A program made the position numbers and the translations under genes. From Dioscorea cayenensis subsp. rotundata (Eukaryota; Streptophyta; Magnoliopsida; Dioscoreales; Dioscoreaceae), in the NCBI RefSeq assembly GCF_009730915.1, contig NC_052488.1, positions 20,454,305 through 20,518,304 of the forward strand: a DNA stretch of 64,000 nt. Direction: 5' to 3'. The notes below the pieces were generated by a model, which worked only from the letters and a program-made list of their open reading frames with translations, had not been told where the DNA came from and searched no databases. Within the stretch, counting starts at the first letter, position 1. Each line of letters begins with the position of its first letter. Shown in pieces: positions 34,091 through 46,540 of this stretch.

Positions 34091-37000
34091 CTCTTTTGGT
34101 GCTCTAAACTCTCTGATAGATGGTATACCTAGAAGGAGATGGGAAGGGCTGTGGAGAGGTTGAGGGGTGAAAGAATCATGGGACGGTGGTTCCTGGTTCT
34201 GAGAGCAAAGTACACAACAAAGCAGGTTTTGTTGATGATGCCTGAAGGAAGGCTTCCGGGCTGCTATAAATAGTATAAGACATTCTATAGTATTTCTTAC
34301 CCTTTTCTATTCTAAGCAAATCTAAGGATCATAAAACTTTGATCACTTGAACATTTGGATGATTGAATCTTTGTTTTTTTCTTATCTTTTTCTGGTTGAG
34401 TAATCAAATACTTAAACATATTCCTCTGCACCCAACTATTCATATTACAATATTCTCATTGAATTGACCAAAACAACCTCATAGTACTGTCATAAACCAT
34501 GCATCACATCAATGCAGAGAGATGGCAGGTTACATGTCATAGCCAAGAATCACAATGCAATTGAAGTTTGTCATTTGAACTCAATCATATCACATAGATT
34601 ATTTAAATTGCTGGATCCAATCTCAGATATCATCTTTTGAGACCATAACTTTTGCTTTCTTGCAGAAAATAGAACTTATATGTCTACTAATTTCACAACT
34701 AAAACTTTAGCCAAAAATGAAAGTGTTAAATTGTCCATGCCACAGAGGGGGACATTTTTGGCTTCCATCAAGGATCAACTTATGAATTAACATAATCCTA
34801 AAGTAAATGTCATGCAGTAATTTTCCCCGAAACTTAAAGAGATATGATTGAGTCTTGCAGTATGCAAGGCTGTATAGGGGACCAAACTAGACGAAAACGT
34901 CACCAAAGGCTAAGAAACTGACAGAAGAATCTCCAATTACTACTGCAACCTTTTTTCTTCTTTTATCAGTCATTTTTCCTCATTTCTCTCTTTTTTTCCA
35001 ATACTTTATTCTCCCATTCTCCCTCTAGGTGTGTATGAACATGGCTACAACTCCCAAAGGCATAGAAGTTGGCCTTTTACAAAGGCATTTGACAGTATGT
35101 TTAAAGACAGGAAATATCCATACCTGTCTCTCTTCCTTGAATTCTAACTGTTATCACTTTCACCGCCTCTCTCTCTCTCTCTCTCTCCATGGCGCTGACA
35201 GGGGGCATGGTTGTGTTAATTTGTAGCAGGGTTCACAGGGAAATAAAGACCTAGAGTTGCTGATTAATTACTACTGTAAACACAGTAAATATGCTCTACT
35301 TCTAACTGTGTCGTAGTATTTGACATCAAATGAGTTCATGCCAAGTCAAACAAACTCAATTAATCCCTCTACTTGATAACATAGATGCTACTCCTGATGC
35401 CGCCACATTGCACCAATCAAAGGAGAACTGTGAATGTGATGAAGTTACAACATTTCTTCACAAGGATAAGGCCGACAAAGATTCTCAAAGTTAAGCATTT
35501 ATTATCATCTGTTCCACTCTAACAAATAATTCATACCAACCAATTTCAAAATTTTAAGCACTGATTGAGCGGCTATCGCCACAATAACACGCTAACAGAG
35601 TCATCCATTTGGATGATGAAGATTTCAGCTTCACTTTCAATCATTCCTAGTGCTGAAATTGGCTAGAGTGTGGACATCAAAGGTTCTTCGTTGACAATTT
35701 AAACTCTTTCGTTGAAAGATGAGGTTCAATGTGACCAATAGCGAAACGTGAAGAATCAAAATCAAATAGATATATTTTCTATACAAATTGATCAGATTGA
35801 TAATGAAAGTTCACACACTAGAGAAAGTGAAACCGGTTATGACAATAATTCAATAATTAAGATGCAGCAATTACAAAGAAAGCAGCTCTATGACTGATTA
35901 AAGCAGGTGGTGGAAACAAGTATCACGCAATACCTTAATTTTAATCTGTAACTTAACTTTGATATTGCATTGAAACTTGATTTTCATGTAAGATGCATAA
36001 TTTTTTCCCCTTAATCTGCAAGGTGGAAATTTGCAAGTAATGAAATTCTGACAACATGGTCATGCATTGGCTCATAAAAATCAATACTAAATTTTATTTT
36101 TTATTACTAGTATTTTTTGAGATAGTAACAACATTTGATAGAAAGAGTCTTCCATATTGAGTCAAACACCAACTAAAACAGATTTATGTATTTACCACCC
36201 TAACTCAACTTGCATAATTGGAACAGCGTTTACATTTTTGGTGGTTGGATACCTATTCATAGTCCCTAATTGTACATAAGGGTTGTGTTTGGATGAATAA
36301 TAAGAATAGATTAAGATTAAGGATGGTGTTCGCTTATTCTTACTATTGTTCTTATTCCAAAGAAGCTAATGCTAGTAAAATATGGTATTAATTAATTTCA
36401 AAATAAGGTTCTTAATCCTGATTAAGTGGTACACTAACAATCTTTATATTTCCAATTAATGTCTCACTAGATTAATGTGTTAAGCTCTACCAAGTTTCCA
36501 ATGAAACAAATTAAAAAGAATAATGCAAAGGCATATGTTCACTCACACAACGGCACATAGTTATTGAAAGACAATATGATATTTTGTAAAAATAAGATGG
36601 CTTTCTCATTCAGAAGTCATGCAATTTACTATCACTTAACAAGTGGAAAAAAAAAATCATTAAAAATTCAATCTACAAGTTATCTACTTCCTTCCGCACC
36701 AAAACACATCAATAAGATTAAACTCAAGCATTCGAACAATGTAATACAAAATTACAAACCCAAAAACAAGGCCATCACAACAATTATCTTCAAACATATT
36801 TTCACCACTTTCATCCTAGTAAAAACTTACCATACACCAACATAAAAGTCAATGTCCTAATCAAAAAGAAACATTCAGCACACAATCATCAGTCATTCAA
36901 AGACAAGAACTTTTGCAAGATCTATAGTTAGAAGTCCAAATGGGGGCAAAAATCTTCATTTATGGTGTCCTTATCCTAACTTTTGCCTAATAAATAACTG

Positions 37001-37170
37001 GATAAAACAAGTTGACTAAAAAAACAAAAAACAAAGAACATGAAACACTCCACTAAAACTGATGCATTTTCCAACCTCACAAGATCACACGACTCATGCA
37101 TTTAAAAACTAATAGATAAGATGGCAGTGCTATTAATTAGGGTTTATCCCCACAAAAATAATTTTTTAAA
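34091..37170. other. Upstream and intergenic DNA, no gene seen
   Basis: The first 250 bp probably include the leader and promoter of the proline-rich gene. A (CT)n run lies at about 35167-35187. At about 36283-36500 the words gttgtgtttggatgaataat recall Harbinger- or hAT-type MITE ends but no paired end was found. No domain-bearing frame was seen. Confidence 0.5.
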
Positions 37171-37194
37171 AATTAAAATAGACAAAAAAAAAAG

Positions 37195-37480
37195 GACAAA
37201 TAATAAAAAGAGGAAGAAATCAAACCAAAAGGGCAAAGAGAGATGGATTTCTCTCTGAGTTCCCTGTTCCCACCAGTCCCTTCACTCTCCCACTCCTGTG
37301 AGGAGGCACTGCGGCCGAATGGGATTCTCCCACCATGACTCTCTCTCTCTCTCTCTCTCCTTCTCATCTCCTCCATTGTTTTTTTTTAATCTCGCTGCTG
37401 AGAAGAGCAGCAACAATTTGGGAGAAAAAGCGAGAAAGAAGCAAGACTAGTGGTTGCAGTGGCTGAGATTGCAGACATGT
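37195..37480 (-). other. GC/CT-rich block, possible orphan 5' leader
   Basis: A block with a (CT)n tract (37340-37360) and a short minus-strand frame beginning MEEMRRRERERES. Plant 5' leaders often have such CT/GA tracts before an ATG, so this may be the first exon or leader of a gene transcribed leftwards, but no following exon is recognised. It may also be a stranded promoter fragment. Confidence 0.25.
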
Positions 37481-37810
37481 GGATTATTATAATATTATTA
37501 TTATTATTATATTTTTTTATATGGTTATTAATAATATTTAATTTATTTTTTTAAATTATGTTAATTAAAATGATTATCAAATGTTAACACACACAATCCT
37601 GTCTTAAATTTCATATGGGCCAGAGGCCCACTGACTTTTTGTTACATGTTGAGTTTAGTAGCCTTTAAATAATCTTGATTATTATTATTATTATTTGCTT
37701 TTTATAAAAGAGAGTAAATCACAAAACAAACTAAAAAATATAGCAACAGAAGAGAAGGTAAAAAACAATAGAATAAACCACAAGCCATGACTGATTAAAT
37801 ATATATATAT

Positions 37811-38245
37811 TGTTGGCTAAAACCATCTCCTACAAAACTTTGGCCCTAAACTAATTGCTCAAAACCATTAGCCCAAAACCAATGAACAAATCCATGAATT
37901 ATAAACTAATGGCTTACTTAAACCATTAGAACCTAAACCATGATCTTAACCCATGGATTAGTGCCCATATATTAAAGGAAAATGGTGGTTTTAGTTGGCC
38001 TATAAGTATGGGAAGCTTATTCTCATTCTATACACAACCTTGAGTGAAGAATCAAGTGAAGAAGTGAGAGTGAGAAGAAATTGAGAGAGAGAAGAAAAGT
38101 GCTGGAAAAAAATATTTTCGAGTAGCTAGTCCATTCTTCTACTACATGAGAGAAAGTACTTGGTTTTCTCCTCGTTATTGAGAGAGTTTAGTAACTCCTA
38201 ATTTTTTTCCACTTATAATGTTATATTCGATCAGTACATTTTACA
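37811..38245 (+). repeat. Left LTR of the copia element
   Basis: About 435 bp, TG...CA. It includes the terminal-repeat words ggcctataagtatgggaagc (about 37998) and the attttaca end, both shared with the right LTR. Confidence 0.88.
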
Positions 38246-41200
38246 AATGTGAGTATCGTAGCTAGATCTCGCTAGTAATATATCTACTTTATCGTATGCT
38301 CTGCTGGTTTGCACATCGTTAGTGGATCCTCCACATCAGAAAATAAGTTGGATAATTATTCACCTTTTGAAAGATCGATCATCGCTCTTGCAGCAATTTC
38401 TAATAGAAGCAATGGCGGCAAAATATGAGATTGAAAAATTCAATAGGAGTAATTTCTCACTGTGGAAGTCGAAGATAAAAGGCAATCCTGAGGAAGGACA
38501 ACTGCTTGGCGGCCATCACCGAAAGACCAGCTGAGGTCAAAGATGATAAGTGGAATGAGATGGACGGGAACGCCGTTGCTGATCTTCATCTCGCACTTGC
38601 TGATGGAGTTCTATCAAGCATAGCGGAGAAGAAGACGGCGAAAGAGATATGGGACCACCTCACTAAGTTAGTACGAGGCCAAGTCACTCCACAACAAAAA
38701 TTTTCCTTAAAAGGAGACTCTATACTTTGCATGTATGGCGAATCTACTTCAGCTGACGGACACATGAATACACTCGAACACTCTATTTTCCCAACTCACA
38801 TCATTTGGGACATACAATAGAGTTAAGTGAACGCAGTAAATTCTACTCCAAAGTCTACCGATTCGTATGATCAACTCGCTCATTAACTTAACAAATAATG
38901 TCCCCACGACGATCCTAGTTTTTGACAATATTGCACTGCCTCGGAGGAAGAGAGTCGCCGCAAGAATAAGGAAGACAAGCTAGCAAGTTCACAACAAGCG
39001 GAGGCTTTGATGGTGACGAGAGGAAGACCAACAGAAAGTGAATCTAGTGGGAGTTACAATCGTGGTATATCAAAGTCGAGGAGTAAGAAGACTTTCAAGT
39101 GCTACCACCGTGGCAAGAAAGGTCACTTGAAGAAGGATTGTTGGAGTCTAAATAAAAAGGGATTCCAATCCTCAAGGGAATGTTGCAAACACTTCGACGA
39201 TGGAGAAGCCATGGTGTGTGAGCAAAAGAACTACATCGTAAAAGATTTATCGATGTATGGCTTCGATTCAAAGAACCACTTTTCACATGACCTCCCGAAG
39301 AGAATGGTTCCATCAAGTATGAACCTATCTCCGGGGATCTCGTGTACATCGTAACGATCAAGCTTTGAAGATCGCTGGCATTGGCACTATCAAACCGAAG
39401 ACTGACGATGGCACGGTTCGGACCATACAAGAAGTCCGAGCACGTGGAGGGCCCTCAAGAAGAATTTGTTGTCTATAGGACAACTTGATGGTCTTGGTTG
39501 CAAAAATTGAAGTTCAAAAACAAGATCATGAAGATAATTCGAGGAGCGCTTGTATGCATGAAGGGAGAAAAGATAGCTGCAAATCTATACATGCTGAAGG
39601 GAGAAACTTTACAAGAAGGAGAAGCTTCGGGTCAGCCACAAGTAGTCCAAGCTGAAAGATGCACAATGATATGGCACGTGAAACTTGGACACATGTCGAG
39701 CAAGGAATGAAGATTCTTGCAGAAGGAATCTACTTCAAGGTCTCACAAAGGTAACACTACCCTTGTGAACATCTGCATCTGTAAAGCAAAGATCGACTCA
39801 AGTTCACATACATCTAATTCTAGAAGCAAAGCAATTCTAGAATTGGTTCACTCGATGTGTGCAAGCACTACCACATCCCCCGGAGGAGCAAATTACTTTG
39901 TATCATTTATTGATGACTATTCCAGGAGATGTTAGGGTGACCCTATCAAGAGGAAGGGCGATGTGTTTCAAGTCTTCAAATTTTACAAAGCGCTGGATGG
40001 AACTTGAATCTGGCGAGAAGATCAAGTGTTTGAGGACTGATAATGGAGGAGAATATACTAGCAAAGAATTTGATGAATTCTGCAAGCAAGAAGGCATCAA
40101 AAGGCAGTTCACTACATAGACTCCTCAACAAAAATGGAGTGGCAGAGCGGACGAACAGGACTCGTTGGAAAAAAACAAAGAGCTATGTTGGGAGCCGCAG
40201 GCTTAGACAAGACGTTTCGCGTGAGCATGCCCTAATATCGCTCAGTTATGTGGTGAATCGGGCCCCATCAACTGCAATCGAGTTGAAGACACCGATGGAG
40301 ATGTGGACTGGAAAGCCAGTTGATTATTCAAACCTTCATATATTTGAAAGTCCTCATAGTATGAATGTACAATACCCAAGAAACTACAAAAGCTGGATCC
40401 AAAAATCCGGAAAATGTATGTTCTTAGGATATGCTCGATGGTGTTAAGGGGTACTGCTCTGTGGGATCCCATGCCCTATAAGGTTGTAATCAAGAGGGAT
40501 GTTATCTTCATAGAAGATAAAGAACAAGAGCAAGTAGATGGTGAAAAGCACTTCAAAAAGAAAGCACGAGACTACAGCAAGACAGTGAAAAAGAAGTCGA
40601 AGCTACACTAGGAGCACGAGGTACAAGAGCCAGCTGAATCTGAAGTTCCGGAAGTTCGGCGGTCAACTAGTACAAGAAAGACACCAAGTTAGCATTCTGA
40701 CTATATTATGGAGGGTAATATTGCGTACTGTCTTCTAATTGAGGATGTAGAGCCATCAACTCTTTAAGAAGCACTCGACAGCTTCGGATGCATCTCAGTG
40801 GATGGAAGCAATGGAAGAAGAAATTTAAGCTCTTCATAAAAATAAGACATGGGAACTGGTGTCGCTAGCACAAGGGCGAAAATCCATTGGCAACAAATGG
40901 GTCTACAAGATTAAACGTAATAGTGATGATCAAGTAGATCGTTATCGTGCTAGATTGGTGGTAAAAGGATATGCTCGGGAAGGAAGAGTATCGACTTCAA
41001 CGAAATATTTTACTGTGGTTCGACTCACAACAAATCCGAGTAGTCCTGAGGGATGTGTACTTCATTTGACTTGCATCTTGAGCGCTAGATGTCAAGACGC
41101 ATTTCTTCGATGGAGATCTTGAAGAAGAAATTTATATGCTCCAACCAAAAAGGTTTGAAGAAAAAGGTAAAGAGAACTTGGTTTCGGGTCGAACAAATCT

Positions 41201-42403
41201 CCATGACGGTCTACGACAGCGCCAAGATGTTGGTACAAGAGATTTGATTCCTTCATCATGAGCCTTGGATCACAGAGTAGATCAATACGCACTTGTGCAT
41301 ATGTCAAGAGGTTCAAGAAGAAGATTTTTGTCTTCTTGTTGCTATATGTCGACGACATGTCAGTAGCAGTGCTCCAACAAAGATCGTGATCCGAGGAGTC
41401 GAAGGCACAATTGGCTAGGGAGTTTGAAATGAAGGACTTGGGACCAAAGGAAACAAGATTCTAGGGATGCGAAATTCACCGAGACTGAAATAATAGGAAG
41501 ATTTGGCTTTCTCGGAAGACTTATCTCAAGAAAAATCTTGCGTCGGTTCAACATGCAAGATTAGTAAGCCAATTTCTACCCCACTTCTGTTAATTTCAAG
41601 TTATCCTCAAATATGTGTCCTAGCGATCAAGAAGAGAGATGGAGATGTCTCGAGTACCGTATGCATCAGTGGGAAGCCTAATGTTTGCCATGATCCGTAC
41701 TAAGACCGGACATCGCGACATGCAGTGGGAGTGGTAAGCCTGTGAGTATAGGCGAATCCCGGTCGAGAGCATTGGAGTGTTGTTAAGAGGATTCTCGGAT
41801 ATATAAAGGGAACCTCGGGATGTTGCGTTATGTTATGGGGGATCCGACTTTCTTGTCGATGGATATGTTGATGCTGATTATGCAGGCGATCTTGATAAAA
41901 GTAAATCCACTCATCGGATATGTGTTCACACTAGCGGGGAGGAGATGTGAGTCTGGGTTTCAAAAACTACGATAGCGTGGCTACGCCATCGGCGAGAGCG
42001 AAAGTATCCGGCGCCTACACAGCCCGAGTAAAGAAGCGGTGTGGTCGAAGATGGTGTTGGAAGAACTCGAGCACAAAACAAGAGAACATCACTCTATATT
42101 GTGACAACCGAGTGCATCGCATCTTGCAAGGAATCCAACGATTTCATTCAAAGACAAAACATATCGAGTTCAGTACCACTCGTTCGTGAGAAAGTGGAAG
42201 AAGATGCAGGTGGACATGCACAAGATCCATACCAAGGACAACCTAGCGTAGACTTTTTATGACAAAAAGCAATCAACGGCAGATTCATATGGTGTCGATC
42301 CTCTTGTGGTCCGACGGAGGCGTAAAGCGACATCGAATGGCAAGATAGAAAGAATGGTGTGAAGATCTGATTGTCTTTCAATCAAATCTTCAAGTGGGAG
42401 AAT

Positions 42404-42830
42404 TGTTGGCTAAAACCATCTCCTACAAAACTTTGGCCCTAAACTAATTGCTCAAAACCATTAGCCCAAAAACCAATGAACAAATCCATGGATTATAAAC
42501 TAATGGCTTACTTAAACCATTAGAACCTAAACCATGATCTTAACCCATGGATTAGTGCCCACATATTAAAGGAAAATGGTGGTTTTAGTTGGCCTATAAG
42601 TATGGGAAGCTTATTCTCATTCTATACACAACCATGAGTGAAGAATCAAGTGAAGAAGTGAGAGTGAGAAGAAATTAGAGAGAGAAGAAAAGTGTGGAAA
42701 AAATATTTTGAGAGTTAGTCCATTCTTCTACTACAAGAGAGAGTACTGGTTTTCTCCTTGTTATTAGAGAGAGTTTGTAACTCCTGGAATTTTCCCACTT
42801 ATAATGTTATATTCGGTCGTACATTTTACA
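42404..42830 (+). repeat. Right LTR of the copia element
   Basis: About 427 bp and collinear with the left LTR, with scattered substitutions and small indels concentrated in its second half. It is followed directly by an (AT)n tract (about 42834-42856). Confidence 0.88.
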
Positions 42831-42859
42831 ACATATATATATATATATATATATATTCC

Positions 42860-43673
42860 AAGCAATGATGTCTGAACAAAATTATGTGTGAAGGTCATGT
42901 ATTTGTTGTCTCTCTTTCATTCTACCATCAAGATCACTCTTTGGGGCCTCCAAGTTCTTGCATGCGCCTCCTTAAGTCTTAATTTGTACCCCCACTTGTA
43001 TGAGCATCCATCATTTATGGAAGTCCATATATTCAAAATTTACAGGCGTTCATGTCAACTATTGAGCATCCATAATCTATAGAAGTCCGTATATTCAAAA
43101 TTTACGGGCGTTCTTGTCAACCATTAAACCTTATTTCTACTAGACCTATAACAACTATAAAAAACTAAAATCTAAAACTAATCAATCCTAATTAACATTT
43201 ACTGTAACTACATAATATGTATTTATGATCAATTGAAGATGTTCTACAAACATCCGCAGTTGACGTATTTTATATATATAATTAGTGATTTTTAAAATAC
43301 AATAATTACATAATGTTTTTTTTTAATTAATGAGTTATGAGTGTTAATAAGAAGTTGGATTTTATTAATATAAAACCTTGATACTAATATCGGGATAATG
43401 TCTCCGTACATCATGGTTAATATTGGTTTGGGATGATCTGCCATCTTGTCTTTGTAAGAAGATATATTTAAATTTTAACTCACATATAATGAAAATTACA
43501 TATATGTTTAAATAGTAATTTCATATCTATGTAAACAAACATATGGTTTATTCATATTTTATATAAAAAATTTTTAATTATAAATATTGTATTAATTTTT
43601 GTTTTTTTATAAAATCAATAAATCAGTTCATTGATGTTGTGAGAAAAATTAGAATTTTTGATCTCTCACCTAG
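42860..43673. other. Intergenic DNA between copia element and third MULE
   Basis: Two related copies of the phrase agcatcca, tggaagtccatatattcaaa and tttacaggcgttc occur at about 43003-43050 and 43063-43114, a small tandem duplication of about 60 bp. No gene seen. Confidence 0.5.
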
Positions 43674-43682
43674 TAAAATAAA

Positions 43683-44575
43683 GAGTAATGCTATATAGAA
43701 CGAACAGATCACACAAAACCAGCCACACGAATGATGTGGCTAGTGACGTGTGATCTGTTTTTAAATTAAAAAAATAAATAAAAAGAGAACAGATCACACG
43801 TGATCTCTCTCTCTTGTTTGAGTGTGTGCTCCTCTGTCCTTGGTCTCCCCCGCTCCAGGTCGCCGTCTGTCTCCATCGCTCCCGGCCGCCGTCCATCTCC
43901 CCCACTCCTGGCCGCCATTCGTCTCCCCTACTCCCGGCCGCCGTCCGTCTCCCACACTCCCGGCCGCCGTCCGTCTCCCCCATTCCCTGGGTCCCCGTCC
44001 CAGTCTCCCCAGCCCTCGCCTCCCGTCTCGCCTCCCCGCGCTCCCGCCCCTGCCCCGTCAGTATCCCCGCTCCCGGCCCCATCCCGGTCGCCGTCTGTCT
44101 CCACCGCTCCCGGCCCCATCCCGGCCCCATCCTGGTCACCGTCTGTCTCCACCGCTCCCGGCCGCCGTCCGTCTCCCCCACTCCCGATCGCCGTTCCCGG
44201 CCATCGTCCGTCTCCCCCACTCCCGGCCGTCGTGCCATCGTCTCCCCGCTCCCTGGCCGTCTCGTCTCCCTCGCTCCCTGGCCGTCTGCTCTCCCTCGCT
44301 CCCGGGTCTGCCTCCTCTCCCCGCTCCCAGGGCCTGCCCAGTCCATCGCCTCCCCACTCCCGACCAGCTGCCTGCTCCCCGCTCCCGGGATGGGAGCACA
44401 CACTCAAACGAGAGAGAGAGAGAGATCATACAAGAGAGAGAAGAGAGATCACGTGTGATATGTTCTCTTTTTATTTATTTTTTTAATTTAAAAAAAAAAA
44501 CAGATCACATGTCACCAACCACATCATTCGTGTGGCTGGTTTCGTGTGATTTGTTGGTTCTATATAGCATTACTC
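43683..44575. mobile_element. Mutator-like element (MULE) with a GC-rich tandem-repeat core
   Basis: Perfect 9-bp target duplications, taaaataaa, lie at 43674-43682 and 44576-44584. The 893-bp element starts GAGTAATGCTATATAGAAC and ends with its inverse. The arms (about 43683-43835 and 44395-44575) are inverted copies, including acagatcacac and agtgtgtgctcc words. The core (about 43850-44390) is extremely GC-rich and is built of imperfect 26-27-bp units around ggccgccgtccgtctccccc. Long frames are open in several phases on both strands because the unit is close to 27 bp (nine codons) and lacks stops; they are not genes. No transposase. It could be a Pack-MULE whose captured GC-rich fragment has been amplified. 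Confidence 0.88.
43855..44345. repeat. GC-rich minisatellite, unit 26-27 bp
   Basis: ggccgcc recurs at 43884, 43910, 43937 and 43963 and in degenerate form onwards to about 44345. The array is CT-rich on the plus strand and its base composition differs sharply from the surrounding AT-rich DNA. Confidence 0.8.
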
Positions 44576-44584
44576 TAAAATAAA

Positions 44585-45955
44585 AGAGTTATTATTGTTT
44601 CAATGCAAAGGTGGTAATATCCTATGGATCTCTTCAATTATTTTATTATTTCATGACACATAGTGCATAACTAAAATATCTATCCACATTAAATTTTCCA
44701 ACATTTATTAAAAACAGAAGTTAACCAAATATGAAGAATCTCAATACAATTGGTGGCATGAGAAGAAACCAAAAATAAGATTCCAATAAAAAAAAAAACT
44801 AAAAAGCCATGGGAAATTAATTTACTAGCAATAAAATATTTTACTGCATGTGATGTATATTTTTAATAATACTTTATCAAAGAAAGGTAAATATGGTTTT
44901 TATCACAGAATCAAAGGGACAATTATGTAAATAGAAATTTTTACAAGGTCATTATGCAAGCAAATTTCTTTGTTAAAAATGAGAAGTCAAGAGATAGAGA
45001 CTACTCAAATGGGGCCATTAATAGTGTGGTCCTGTTAAACTTTAGGGCTACCCTCTGACTAGTGTACCCTACAATGGAGGACAATGGGGCCCACCTGTCA
45101 TTTCTTTCCACGTGGCTAGCATCTGGCCCATCCAATGAGGTTAGACTGCCACGTGGAATCCATCTAGAGGACAAGATGGGAGGCTACCCTGCCCTAAACT
45201 AGGACCACATTTTGATTGGGCTGGTTCTTCTTCTTAGGACCATCTTTTTCATTAAGACCTTTTACCAAAAACAGCTACCACTTGCTCTTGTGAGTAAATT
45301 TTGGATTAATGCTTTGGATATAAAGAAAGCTTCCAGATGAATCTATATAAATTAAATTATCATCATATTAATGAAAATTTGGGGACCCTTTTCTTTAAAA
45401 AATAAAAAATAATAACTGCCAACTTGTGGCATTAAAAAAACAGGGTGTCTGTCAATTGCCCCCTTCAACCAAAGGATTTAATCCATGTGAATGTATCATG
45501 TATGATAAGGGCATATGATATATGAAAAAAATTTATGCACATTTTTGACAAATTTCATGTGAATTGGAATATTTATTGGTCAGTAACCCTGTGAAGTGAT
45601 GTAACTGGTTTAATTTAATAAATAAATTAAATAAATAAATAAAATGGATATGATTAGGATATTTACATGATTGCCTTGGAGAGACTGACTATATTGTTTG
45701 AAAGTTTTGTCTCTAGAGTCTAAACAAGTGAAAAAAAAAATTTAAAATATTTTTTTGTTTAAAAATAAAATAAATTGTATTTTTTTTAATTTCACTTTTA
45801 TTTCAATAAAAAAAATTACAGTCATCACCAAAGTTTATTAAAAAAATAATAATTGAGATTTTTTTTAATAAAAGAATATGCTAGTCAAATACTGGCAATT
45901 AAATATTTTATCACACTTTTTTGGGAGCAGAGGAAGTACTTGCATATATATATAT
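44585..45955. other. AT-rich intergenic DNA
   Basis: A GC-richer patch at about 45005-45240 contains ccacgtgg-like G-box words (ccacgtggctag, gccacgtggaat) and might be a stranded regulatory region. No gene seen. Confidence 0.45.
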
Positions 45956-45960
45956 ATATG

Positions 45961-46193
45961 AGGACTAATTCTCTATGAACGTTCATAGATAAACAATTTA
46001 TGAATGACCATTATCAGCCATTAGATCTCGATCCAACGATTAACATTAATGAACAGTAGTTACTACATGTGGTTATTATTTGGAAAAACACAATGAACTG
46101 TAACACTAATCATCAATGTTGACTGTTGGATAGTGATCCAATGGCTGATAATTAGACGTTCATAAATTTTTATCTATAGACGTCTATATAGAA

Positions 46194-46197
<4 letters not shown>
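45961..46197. mobile_element. Foldback MITE with ~85-bp imperfect inverted repeats
   Basis: The left arm (ctctatgaacgttcatagat, aatttatgaatg, attatcagccattagatc) is matched in inverse by the right arm ending near 46197. About 237 bp, non-coding, and flanked on both sides by TA-rich microsatellite, which hides the target duplication. Family undetermined; insertion at TA would suit a Tc1/mariner-type element but cannot be shown. Confidence 0.65.

Positions 46198-46199
<2 letters not shown>

Positions 46200-46235
<36 letters not shown>
46200..46235. repeat. (TA)n microsatellite
   Basis: About 18 uninterrupted TA units directly after the MITE. Confidence 0.9.
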
Positions 46236-46237
<2 letters not shown>

Positions 46238-46334
46238 GAGACATCATAGAATTACTCATTTTGTACGGATGTATATGTGAAATTCCAAAAAGATATTTTC
46301 CTAATTAAAATCACGCAAAAAGGCCACTAATATT

Positions 46335-46492
46335 AGGCCATGGGCTGAGGAGAGTTCAGGACACCACGGCCCATTTTAAAATGGCCCTTTTTTCACGCAA
46401 AAGCCCATCACGTGGAAGTTGCGAGCCCATCCCCGCCAAAAACCCTATTTCGTTTCGGGAGTTCACTACTCCCTCACGCTTCTGGCGTTCCA

Positions 46493-46533
<41 letters not shown>

Positions 46534-46540
46534 GGTAAGC
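46335..46540 (+). promoter_or_regulatory. FDM-like gene promoter and 5' leader
   Basis: Six TGGGCY/GGCCCA words between 46337 and 46430 form a site II cluster. A (CT)n leader follows (about 46494-46530), ending at a good splice donor (gaag/gtaagc at about 46534). The coding start lies more than 1 kb downstream, so a 5'-leader intron is likely. Motifs are seen; the transcription start is inferred. Confidence 0.5.

Larger units (their letters stand above)
37811..42830 (+). mobile_element. Ty1/copia LTR retrotransposon, decayed
   Basis: A roughly 5.0-kb element in plus orientation. Direct terminal repeats at 37811-38245 and 42404-42830 begin TGTTGGCTAAAACCATCTCC and end with CA. A degenerate initiator-Met-tRNA primer site follows the left repeat (about 38251-38262), and a polypurine tract (aagtgggaga) precedes the right one. 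Parts occur in copia order: gag-like region with a CCHC knuckle (about 38400-39350), integrase region (about 39650-40450), reverse transcriptase (about 40800-41400) and RNase H (about 41850-42200). The coding part is broken in at least ten places, so it is a fossil. The two terminal repeats differ at roughly twenty positions including indels, which points to an old insertion of millions of years. It lies in an AT dinucleotide tract, so the target duplication cannot be read. Confidence 0.93.

Noticed and set aside
36283-36500. MITE-like word gttgtgtttggatgaataat
   Set aside because: No matching inverted end or target duplication could be found; left as unassigned intergenic DNA.
43800-44583. 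Several overlapping long Pro/Ser/Arg-rich open frames on both strands
   Set aside because: They arise from a stop-free GC-rich minisatellite with a unit near 27 bp inside a MULE; openness in many phases is a by-product of the repeat, with no domain or splice context.
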